Below are positions 29,101 through 35,086 of a DNA stretch of 64,000 nt, piece after piece (the stretch's first letter is position 1; every line of letters starts with the position of its first letter). Below the pieces are notes generated by a model. That model saw only the letters and a list, made by a program, of their open reading frames with translations. It made no database searches and was not told the origin of the DNA. Made by a program: the position numbers and the translations under genes. Origin of the DNA: Pseudalkalibacillus salsuginis (lineage in GTDB: Bacteria > Bacillota > Bacilli > Bacillales > Fictibacillaceae). The stretch is from contig NZ_JAKJHW010000002.1 in assembly GCF_021646685.1 (NCBI RefSeq), positions 372,001 to 436,000 on the forward strand, in the 5' to 3' direction.

Positions 29101-29259
29101 ATTTATAAGACAGTCTACTTCATTATTTACTAAAACTTCCTCTAAAGAAGCAGCATCTGAAACGATTATTTCATTGCTAAAGTTTCCAAAAAATGAACTG
29201 TGCGGTCTATGGCCATCTATTGGAAAACGAGAATCATAGAAAATAACGATGTTACCCAT
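26182..29259 (-). CDS. Clan GH-A glycoside hydrolase with GH42-like multidomain layout
   Basis: 1025 residues from ATG 29259 (GGAGG, spaced eight; the 35-codon extension is unsupported). Residues ~1-240 resemble a class-I glutaminase-like fold. A beta-sandwich (~240-350) follows, then a TIM barrel (~365-730) with acid/base E492 in L-I-N-E-P-S and nucleophile E657 in L-I-Q-E-T-G. A second glutaminase-like domain and a small beta domain end the protein. The NEP and late Glu pair place it in clan GH-A, and the layout recalls GH42 and related families. No signal peptide. In a mannose-centred locus a beta-mannosidase or beta-galactosidase is likely, but the family is not certain. Transcribed alone from its own promoter. 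Confidence 0.8.
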   Translation of the reverse strand: MGNIVIFYDSRFPIDGHRPHSSFFGNFSNEIIVSDAASLEEVLVNNEVDCLINMHGSYFPKSAWRAIYSHLKSGRGFVHIGGIPFRNPCYMTNGNWEKERVQTAYHQQLNIHEALHVSSDPIASLHHNEDIPVFSGKENLFTIADTCNFVLHVTKSSAIEAEMGSVGPMDARIYPLLKGISKSGREVAAPSVLIENMKGTFTGGRWLFINQEVNERFWTEKGAQAIQELALFVVNGVTEMWLKTNYATYDEGERPKATYQLQSFKSETTEWTLTFTVTKNKDVVFSRTEVVKASQQLNTLSFIIPIDIMPGLYNLTCDAVSSNGETRILHQGFWGMDSKLLTLGDPLTCDRDYFQKDGRPMPIVGMTYMTSDVARYFLFLPNPYVWDQDMAQMKRAGINYIRTGIWTAWRNMMFVDGHVDENVLRSIDAFILCAKKHDLEVTFNFFSFTPETWEGENPYLDPRSVEAQKRFITAIVSRHTETTNINWDLINEPSLFDPSRTFSGPRTLHDRYDRKSYREWLKKRHSSIRELQEKWNMTEQEMPFFDAIEPPEPSEINFGIKDMLFGKKGLKWLDYTLYTMDMHNMWAKELTETIKRLAPNQLVTVGQDEALGSQRTSPFFYCDAVDYTTNHTWWLLDQLIWDGIFTKTPAKPNLIQETGIMYVENPNNQAKRSEEELRNILERKYAYSFSTGGAGAVQWLWNTNYFMNNINESNIGAIRADGTEKPETNVSYDFGTFIKDTRDLFKGRELEEIVVIFPYSNDFSNRRLALDATMKLTRTLAYEMNIPFRALSEYHLDELKNELPKLVVVPSPHNFSSRALTRILEVIKELGITLLFTGSINLDEYWHDTKRMADIIGSTSIENILREEMLEMNGEHYPVSFGGERIAETMKEVLRSEQNSTAVKEISYGKGEIIWCPLPIELNDRSEPIIALYKYVIQKAGVRVQLDWQKGDIPGNYGRKLSFENGSLFIFVSEFSGDMPVKIKDPESNRTYSFLLEAERTVMFATDKKGNITSVYRPNEVEIIS

Positions 29260-29490
29260 GTTAATAACCTCCATTTTTTGTTGAAATTCTATTACGTATC
29301 GGTAGGTTTTCATATAGCTGCATGGTGTATCGACTAACCTACTGGCATTCTCAAAGCCAATCAAACTTAAAGTTTATCATTTAATCCTCTTAAAAATCTC
29401 AACAATTGATTCTCCATTCTCATTTACAAACCTTCCTTTCACCAACTATTTTAACCCTAACAAGAACTCTGCTTCATCTTGTATACTATT
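29260..29490. other. Leader region of the clan GH-A glycosidase gene
   Basis: About 230 bases of AT-rich leader between the proposed transcription start and ATG 29259. No riboswitch motif or strong hairpin was recognised. Confidence 0.4.
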
Positions 29491-29526
29491 TGTTGATAAT
29501 TATACAACATCAAATAATCCAAACAA
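29491..29526 (-). promoter_or_regulatory. Promoter and palindrome upstream of the clan GH-A glycosidase
   Basis: On the minus strand TATAAT (29499-29504) lies 16 bases after TTGTTT (29521-29526). An inverted repeat TGTTG-N9-CAACA covers the -10 (29491-29509), suitable as an operator. The leader to the start codon would be about 230 bases. A search for cre found none here. Confidence 0.45.
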
Positions 29527-29638
29527 TGCTATAAATAGAAATCAAGAAGCTCCTATTTTGTTATTTAACGACATGTTAACTTCGATTAGTCAACACAATT
29601 GAATTTTCAAAGCTTCTGTACCTAAAATCAAAAGTTAA

Positions 29639-29678
29639 AGGGATTGTGGGAAGATGCGTTAATCTTCCCACAATCCCT
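29639..29678 (-). terminator. Strong bidirectional terminator after phoD
   Basis: A perfect 17-base stem: 29639-29655 pairs with 29662-29678 around a six-base loop. T-rich tracts follow on both strands. It lies about 50 bases beyond the phoD stop codon. Confidence 0.92.
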
Positions 29679-29731
29679 ATCAGTTTTTATACATAAATGA
29701 TAAGTTCTTAATCAACACCATTAGAAAAATA

Positions 29732-31348
29732 TTAAACTGGAACATCAGCATTATCGAATATCTTTATCAAGGCCGGTTTACCGTCTTCTACTACAAACGA
29801 AGCACGGGTAACTATTGGAGCACCTGGTTTTGATACATAAGGGACGACCTGATAATCGGTTTGCCATTTATCTTGTGTCAATGTGCAACGGACATAACCA
29901 CGCTGATTATTGAAAAATTTGATATGTGGATTTTCTGCCAATATTTCAGCAGTATTGCTCCGGACATCTGATCCGTCTCCGCCGGAAGAAATGGAAGTCC
30001 CTACAAATTCGACACCGACATTTTCAGACTCAGGGTCATTAAAATTCGCTCTAATCTCATTCGCCCAGCTTGAATGGACATCACCTGTCAGCACCACCGG
30101 ATTGGAAATGTTCTTCCTCTTTATAAAATCAAGGATCCGTTGACGTGCTGCTGGATAGCCATCCCATGCATCCATGCTGTAATGTTCAGCATCCGGTCCA
30201 AACCCATAATCACGACGTGCGAAAAAGACTTGTTGGGCAAGGACTTTCCATTTTGCACTTGAAGCTGCAAGTCCATTTAAAAGCCAACGTTCTTGTTCGT
30301 CACCAAGCAGTGTCCGGTTCGGATCCATCGATTCCTCATTAGGGCTGTCCCATCCATCCCCGTTGGCTTGATCATCACGGTATTGTCGAGTATCCAATAC
30401 ATTGAATTCCACTAGGTTTCCAAAAGAGAGGCGTCGGTACAGCTGCATATCGATACCATCTGGAAAAGAGGATCTGCGGAGCGGCATGTGCTCATAATAG
30501 GCCTGTAAAGCGATCGCTCTTCGTTTCAAAAAGTCTTCTTTTGATTGCTTATGAGGGTCTTGAGGAACTTCATCTGCCCAGTTGTTATCGATTTCATGAT
30601 CATCAAGCGTCACCAGCCATGGCATGTTTGCATGTGCCGCTTGCAAGTCGCTGTCCAACTTATATAACGCATAGCGGTTTCGATAATCTTCTATTGTATA
30701 AATTTCTGGAAAGTCTTTATCAAAAGGTCTGACACCACTTGAATCATGTCGTCCTTCGTAAATATAATCCCCTAGATGGATGACAAGGTCGAGGTCGTCT
30801 TTTGCCATGTGCTGGTATGCCGTAAAATAACCTGTTTTCCAATACTGGCACGAAGCGTACGCGAACGTAAACTTATCTACAGTTTGACCGATTGCAGGCG
30901 CTGTCTTCGTCCTTCCGACCGGACTGATTTCAGGACCAGCCTTAAAGCGGTAGTAATACCAAGTGGCAGGCTGCAGCCCATTCACTTCCACATGAACAGA
31001 ATGTCCTAGGGAAGGTTTTGAAACCTCTGTGCCTCTTTGGACGGTTTTTTTGAAGTCTGGATCCACCGAAACTTCCCACTGAACCGGAAAGGGGTTGGAT
31101 GACATTCCCCCGCCATTCAATGGATCTGGTGCTAATCTTGTCCATAAAACAACCCCATCTGGTAACGGATCACCTGATGCAATCCCTAACGTGAATGGAT
31201 ATTGCAAAGAATTGGATGTTGCGCTTGCCTCGTTTACCGGGAATGCGTTGAGGATGGACGCCCCCAGTGCCACACCGACCACCTTGCCTGATGTTTTGAT
31301 AAAATTTTTCCTGCTAAGCTTCTTGGTAAAATCCTTATAATCTGTCAC
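29732..31348 (-). CDS. phoD: PhoD-type alkaline phosphatase/phosphodiesterase
   Basis: 538 residues, the usual PhoD length; GTG start with GGAGGG six bases upstream. Residues ~1-43 form a Tat-type signal: L-S-R-K-N-F-I-K followed by a mild hydrophobic stretch and A-S-A. The expected twin Arg is R-K here. The catalytic domain shows V-V-L-W-T-R-L, A-S-C-Q-Y-W, H-L-G-D-Y-I-Y-E, T-L-D-D-H-E-I-D-N-N-W and V-L-T-G-D-V-H-S-S-W, which carry the Fe/Ca ligands of PhoD. It releases phosphate from phosphodiesters, including teichoic acids, outside the cell. No tatA or tatC gene is adjacent, unlike in B. subtilis. A candidate Pho box lies upstream. Confidence 0.94.
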   Translation of the reverse strand: MTDYKDFTKKLSRKNFIKTSGKVVGVALGASILNAFPVNEASATSNSLQYPFTLGIASGDPLPDGVVLWTRLAPDPLNGGGMSSNPFPVQWEVSVDPDFKKTVQRGTEVSKPSLGHSVHVEVNGLQPATWYYYRFKAGPEISPVGRTKTAPAIGQTVDKFTFAYASCQYWKTGYFTAYQHMAKDDLDLVIHLGDYIYEGRHDSSGVRPFDKDFPEIYTIEDYRNRYALYKLDSDLQAAHANMPWLVTLDDHEIDNNWADEVPQDPHKQSKEDFLKRRAIALQAYYEHMPLRRSSFPDGIDMQLYRRLSFGNLVEFNVLDTRQYRDDQANGDGWDSPNEESMDPNRTLLGDEQERWLLNGLAASSAKWKVLAQQVFFARRDYGFGPDAEHYSMDAWDGYPAARQRILDFIKRKNISNPVVLTGDVHSSWANEIRANFNDPESENVGVEFVGTSISSGGDGSDVRSNTAEILAENPHIKFFNNQRGYVRCTLTQDKWQTDYQVVPYVSKPGAPIVTRASFVVEDGKPALIKIFDNADVPV

Positions 31349-31379
31349 TTTTATCCCTCCTTCTACATTTATCTATTAT

Positions 31380-31420
31380 TGTAGAGAAGGATTGTAAAGG
31401 ATTTGTCATTTCATTTTAAA
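31380..31420 (-). promoter_or_regulatory. Candidate PhoP-binding Pho box before phoD
   Basis: On the minus strand four hexamers related to TTnACA occur in order: TTTAAA (31415-31420), ATGACA (31404-31409), TTTACA (31393-31398) and TCTACA (31380-31385). The first three are spaced exactly 11 bases apart, the last 13. B. subtilis PhoP binds such tandem hexamers with 5 plus or minus 2 bases between them. The block lies 32 bases before the start codon. Confidence 0.55.
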
Positions 31421-31752
31421 TATCATCGAATAGAGACGAATTTAGTAGTTTGGTCACATATGGAGAAGATAAACCAATGCGTAAGTAAAGACTATCGGAG
31501 GGTTTTTATCTATTATTTGTTCTTTTTCGATTGATTTCCTATACACTTTCGTAGAAATCTAAATTATCATCAAAATATAAAAGTTACAAAAACTTCAATA
31601 TTTTTACACAGGATTGGACCTCAACTTGCTGGAACATCAATTGCTAACAAGCAACACCCGTCGCTCCATAATAACTGTAATTGGTTTCTAATGTAGGCAG
31701 AGTAGTTACCGATGTACCCTCTCGCTGTTAACGCTCCCCTTAGGACATTTTA
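31421..31752. other. Intergenic stretch with nothing recognised
   Basis: About 330 AT-rich bases between the phoD regulatory region and the small-protein terminator. Open frames are short and lack ribosome binding sites. No repeat or RNA motif was identified. Confidence 0.45.
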
Positions 31753-31777
31753 AAAGCAGCCTTATGAGGGCTGCTTT
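31753..31777 (-). terminator. Terminator of the small 55-residue protein gene
   Basis: AAAGCAGCC (31753-31761) pairs with GGCTGCTTT (31769-31777) around a seven-base loop; TTTTAAAAT follows on the minus strand. It lies 12 bases past the stop codon. Confidence 0.85.
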
Positions 31778-31789
31778 AAGTTGGCGCTA

Positions 31790-31957
31790 TTATTGTTTTA
31801 GATCAGGATTTTCCCTTTTAGCTTCTTTCACTCTAGGTTTACGATATCCACCGGCGATATCTGCTTGTTTGAATTCTTTGGCATAAAGGACTTCTTGAGC
31901 GTCTGATAATTGTACCCCATCCCCTCTGATAGGCTGATACTGTGTCTTCTTACCCAT
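31790..31957 (-). CDS. Small conserved-looking protein of unknown function
   Basis: 55 residues from ATG 31957, chosen because AAAGGATG lies about seven bases upstream; a longer frame to 32005 has no such site. The product is basic and hydrophilic. It begins M-G-K-K-T-Q-Y-Q-P-I-R-G-D-G-V and contains L-Y-A-K-E-F-K-Q-A-D-I-A-G-G-Y, with no membrane helix and no Cys. A good ribosome binding site and its own terminator make it a real gene. It resembles the many small Bacillus proteins made in or near sporulation in size and charge only; I do not recognise the family. Confidence 0.65.
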   Translation of the reverse strand: MGKKTQYQPIRGDGVQLSDAQEVLYAKEFKQADIAGGYRKPRVKEAKRENPDLKQ

Positions 31958-32134
31958 AATGCTCATCCTTTCTGTTGGAATTGGGTTCATATGATTTCTT
32001 CCCACTCTACCAATGTGATAAACATAAATCGCTGGTTTTCAATCAAAACTAAGGAACTACTTTCTATCAGGGCTGTTTCATATTTCATTTATTAAGAGGT
32101 AAACTAGAATCACCTATAAGAGAGGATGGTCTCA

Positions 32135-32680
32135 GTGAAAGTCCAAATAATCGGTGGCTCGGGAACTGGCAAAAGCACACTAGCCAAATATATCAGTGAA
32201 AAGGAAAGTATAAAGTGGATTGATACAGATCACTATCTTTGGAAAGATGATTCTTTCTCGGAAAAAAATCCTATTGAGCAACGGATTAAGATGTACCAAA
32301 GTGATATTCGTTCTTACGATAGTTATATAGTGTCTGGTTCCATTTTTATGTGGTGTCCTGAAGGTTTTAATAACCGTGACCTTTTAGTTTTTCTTTCAAT
32401 TAATGAAGAAGTCCGCATGAAACGTTTAAGGGACAGGGAAATCAAACGAAAAAACGATAGTCAAATGTGGTTGGATGAAAATGGTGAGTATACAAATGAT
32501 TTTATAGAATGGTGCAAAACATATTGGTCAGAAGAAGATAAGAGTATGCCAGGTACATATGCGGAACACTCCTATCAAATGGCAATATCAAAGAGTTCTG
32601 TTTTAAGACTCGACAGCTCTCGAACTCTCGAAGAACTCTACACTGAAATTATGGACACTTTAAGAAAAGAGAAAAGCTAG
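32135..32680 (+). CDS. P-loop kinase-like NTPase (adenylate-kinase/FlaR type)
   Basis: About 181 residues. The Walker A motif G-G-S-G-T-G-K-S-T lies at the N terminus, followed by W-I-D-T-D-H-Y-L-W, as in the small topology-modulation/shikimate-kinase-like group. A lid-type segment R-L-R-D-R-E-I-K-R-K is present near residue 100. The GTG at 32135 is preferred since GAGAGGATGG lies five bases upstream; ATG 32126 is too close to that site. The substrate is unknown; such proteins often phosphorylate small molecules such as nucleotides. It is followed by a GNAT gene and no shared signal was seen. Confidence 0.8.
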   Translation: MKVQIIGGSGTGKSTLAKYISEKESIKWIDTDHYLWKDDSFSEKNPIEQRIKMYQSDIRSYDSYIVSGSIFMWCPEGFNNRDLLVFLSINEEVRMKRLRDREIKRKNDSQMWLDENGEYTNDFIEWCKTYWSEEDKSMPGTYAEHSYQMAISKSSVLRLDSSRTLEELYTEIMDTLRKEKS

Positions 32681-32748
32681 CCTAACAAACGAGAGCCGTA
32701 TAGAGTGCTATGTAATGAAAATTTTCTCTATATGGAGGGGATTAAGGT

Positions 32749-33264
32749 TTGTTACCGCCTTTTAACACTGAACGGTTAATTTTACAAGAACGTACAATCA
32801 GAGACATAGAGTCATGTATCAATATGGACCGTGATCCAGAAGTTGTTCGATTCATTAATGGACCCTGGAAGAACGAAACTAAACATAGGGAGTTTGTTGC
32901 GGCACGTATCAGAAATGAATATCCCAAAGGATTAGGTTATTGGACAATAGAACATAAGAATAAAAATTTTCTCGGATGGATCATGCTCATCCCTATTGAT
33001 AATATTGGTCCAGAAATTGAAATTGGTTGGCGATTAAAGCGTGATTACTGGGGCCAAGGTTATGCAACTGAAGCAGCAAAGCCTATTTTAGACCACGCCT
33101 TCCATACTGTTGGGATTGATCGGGTAGTAGCTGATATCCATTTTGAAAATGAGGACTCAATTCGAGTTGCTCAAAAAATCGGGCTTGAAAGTGAAGGATT
33201 ACAAGACGAAGGAAATGGTCCTTTATATAGATATTCATTGTGCAAAAAAGTAAACTCAATATAG
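32749..33264 (+). CDS. GNAT acetyltransferase, RimJ/RimL-like
   Basis: 171 residues; TTG start with GGAGGGG eight bases upstream. GNAT features: T-E-R-L-I-L-Q-E-R-T-I-R-D at the N terminus, then I-G-W-R-L-K-R-D-Y-W-G-Q-G-Y-A-T-E-A-A, the acetyl-CoA pyrophosphate loop near residue 105, and N-E-D-S-I-R-V-A-Q-K-I-G-L near the C terminus. This subgroup acetylates protein N termini, antibiotics or small amines with acetyl-CoA. The substrate cannot be told. It lies 68 bases after the P-loop gene and may share its transcript. Confidence 0.9.
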   Translation: MLPPFNTERLILQERTIRDIESCINMDRDPEVVRFINGPWKNETKHREFVAARIRNEYPKGLGYWTIEHKNKNFLGWIMLIPIDNIGPEIEIGWRLKRDYWGQGYATEAAKPILDHAFHTVGIDRVVADIHFENEDSIRVAQKIGLESEGLQDEGNGPLYRYSLCKKVNSI

Positions 33265-33338
33265 TGTTTTTTTACAAATTAAATGAGTTTTTGCACTCTT
33301 TTGATTATTTAGCAAGAAAACAGGACAAAACTTCACAA

Positions 33339-33372
33339 AAATCGCAGATGATTATGAAACCACCTGCGATTT
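33339..33372 (-). terminator. Terminator of the ascorbate-type PTS operon
   Basis: AAATCGCAG (33339-33347) pairs with CTGCGATTT (33364-33372); five T follow on the minus strand. It lies about 30 bases past the EIIC stop codon. Confidence 0.83.
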
Positions 33373-33400
33373 GTATTAACATTTGATTATCTCTTTACCA

Positions 33401-34768
33401 TTACGCCGCTTCCGTATTATTTTTATTGTCATTAGCTTTTGATTTCCAGCCGATCCAGAATAGAAGCGCAAGGATTCCGAGGATTACGAGGACGACAAGG
33501 ATATTTGACTGGATCAACCGGATGAGATTTCCAAGTATGATTCCGACAACACCAAAGTCTGTGTCTCCAAATGTCGTGCCTTCAAATCCTAGTGAGCCTA
33601 GGACCGGTAACAACAACGCAGGCAAGAAGCTGATCATGACCCCGTTTGCCATCGAACCGATGATCGCACCTTTTCTTCCCCCGGTTGCATTTCCGAAGAC
33701 CCCGGCTGCTGCTCCTGTGAAAAAGTGTGGTACCAATCCAGGGACGATTACCTTCAATCCTAATAAAGGCAAGAATGCCATGCATATCAACCCAGCGACA
33801 AAACTCGATAAGAAACCGATGATGACGGCATTACTCGCAAATGGGAAGACCGCCGGGCAATCCAATGCCGGTTTTGCATTCGGTACGACTTTGTCAGCAA
33901 TCCCTTTGAAAGCTGGCACAATTTCACCAAGGAGCATGCGGACACCAGCAAGGATGATATACACCCCAGCAGCGAAGGTAAGACCCTGCATAAAGGCGAA
34001 TACAAGGAAGTTTTGTCCTTCACTCAATTCTGATTCGATATACGAGGATCCCGCAAACCCTGCTACGATGAAGAACAGGATCACCATCGTCAATGATACG
34101 GAAACGGATGTATCACGAAGGAAACCAAGTGATTTCGGCACCTTGATCTCTTCTGTCGACTTGGATCCTTTTCCGACCATTTTTCCAACTGCGGCTGATA
34201 CGAAATAACCGATGGATCCGAAGTGACCAATCGCGAAATCATCTGAACCGGTTACCTTGCGAGTATAGGGTTGAAGCATTGCTGGAAAAAGGACCATCAA
34301 TGATCCTAAGATGATCGAACCGATGATGACCATTGATACTCCAGATAATCCTCCGGTTTTTAAAATGACCGCAATCATACACGCCATGAACATCGTATGA
34401 TGACCTGTCAGAAAGATATACTTAAACGGAGTGAATCGAGCCAACAGGATATTGACGACCATACCGAACAGCATGATCATGGCTGTCTCGGTACCGAAGC
34501 TTTCCTGTGCGAGCGCAACAATCGCTTCATTATTCGGTATCACGCCGCCGACCGAGAATGCTTCATTGAACATACTGCTGAACTTGTCCAACGATTGGAC
34601 GAGCACACCCGCACCTGCACCAAGAATGACAAATCCCAATATTGTCTTCAATGTTCCTGAAACGACGTCCCCGGAGTTTTTCCGTTGGACAAGCAAACCG
34701 ATCAACGCGAATAATCCGACCAGGATTGCAGGCGTACCTAAAATATCATTCATTATCAAATCAACCAT
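33401..34768 (-). CDS. ulaA: Ascorbate-type PTS permease EIIC (UlaA/SgaT)
   Basis: 455 residues with about eleven to twelve membrane helices. UlaA/SgaT features include L-G-F-V-I-L-G-A-G-A-G at the N terminus, L-T-G-H-H-T-M-F-M-A near residue 125, and L-V-P-H-F-F-T-G-A-A-A-G-V-F-G-N in the second half. It takes up and phosphorylates L-ascorbate-like substrates together with EIIB and EIIA. The start follows AAGGGGCGG. It is the last gene of the operon, 31 bases after EIIB. None of the cytoplasmic Ula enzymes is adjacent, so the true substrate is open. Confidence 0.9.
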   Translation of the reverse strand: MVDLIMNDILGTPAILVGLFALIGLLVQRKNSGDVVSGTLKTILGFVILGAGAGVLVQSLDKFSSMFNEAFSVGGVIPNNEAIVALAQESFGTETAMIMLFGMVVNILLARFTPFKYIFLTGHHTMFMACMIAVILKTGGLSGVSMVIIGSIILGSLMVLFPAMLQPYTRKVTGSDDFAIGHFGSIGYFVSAAVGKMVGKGSKSTEEIKVPKSLGFLRDTSVSVSLTMVILFFIVAGFAGSSYIESELSEGQNFLVFAFMQGLTFAAGVYIILAGVRMLLGEIVPAFKGIADKVVPNAKPALDCPAVFPFASNAVIIGFLSSFVAGLICMAFLPLLGLKVIVPGLVPHFFTGAAAGVFGNATGGRKGAIIGSMANGVMISFLPALLLPVLGSLGFEGTTFGDTDFGVVGIILGNLIRLIQSNILVVLVILGILALLFWIGWKSKANDNKNNTEAA

Positions 34769-34799
34769 GGGTTACCGCCCCTTCTATTTTGTATTTGGG

Positions 34800-35066
34800 T
34801 TACAAATTGTTTTCTAACGCTTCACGGAGCTCGTTTTTATCCATTAAATTCTTCAGCTTGACTACCTTTTTCTTTCCATCTTCCAAACTTTCCACAATAT
34901 CTTCAGACCCTAGATAGAGATCAGCTTGTTCTGTCTTCGCTGTAGTAAGGTCCGTATGTGAAACTTCCGCTTCTTTCCCCATATCCTTCAATGCCGCGTT
35001 GACATTCATTTCTACGATCATGCTGCTTCCTAACCCATTTCCGCATACTACTAAAATCTTTTTCAT
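34800..35066 (-). CDS. ulaB: PTS EIIB component, ascorbate type
   Basis: 88 residues. The phosphorylated Cys is C8 in I-L-V-V-C-G-N-G-L-G-S-S, the typical P-loop-like start of UlaB/SgaB. A Rossmann-like fold of about 85 residues is the family norm. GGAGG precedes ATG 35066. It passes phosphate from the EIIA domain of the regulator protein encoded just upstream to the sugar bound by EIIC. Confidence 0.9.
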   Translation of the reverse strand: MKKILVVCGNGLGSSMIVEMNVNAALKDMGKEAEVSHTDLTTAKTEQADLYLGSEDIVESLEDGKKKVVKLKNLMDKNELREALENNL

Positions 35067-35086
35067 TTTCTATGTCCTCCTTATTG

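Noticed and set aside
33426-34208. 260-codon plus-strand open frame opposite the EIIC gene
   Set aside because: It is antisense to a clear membrane protein, has no ribosome binding site and no domain; its Pro/Lys-rich make-up reflects the reversed hydrophobic codons.
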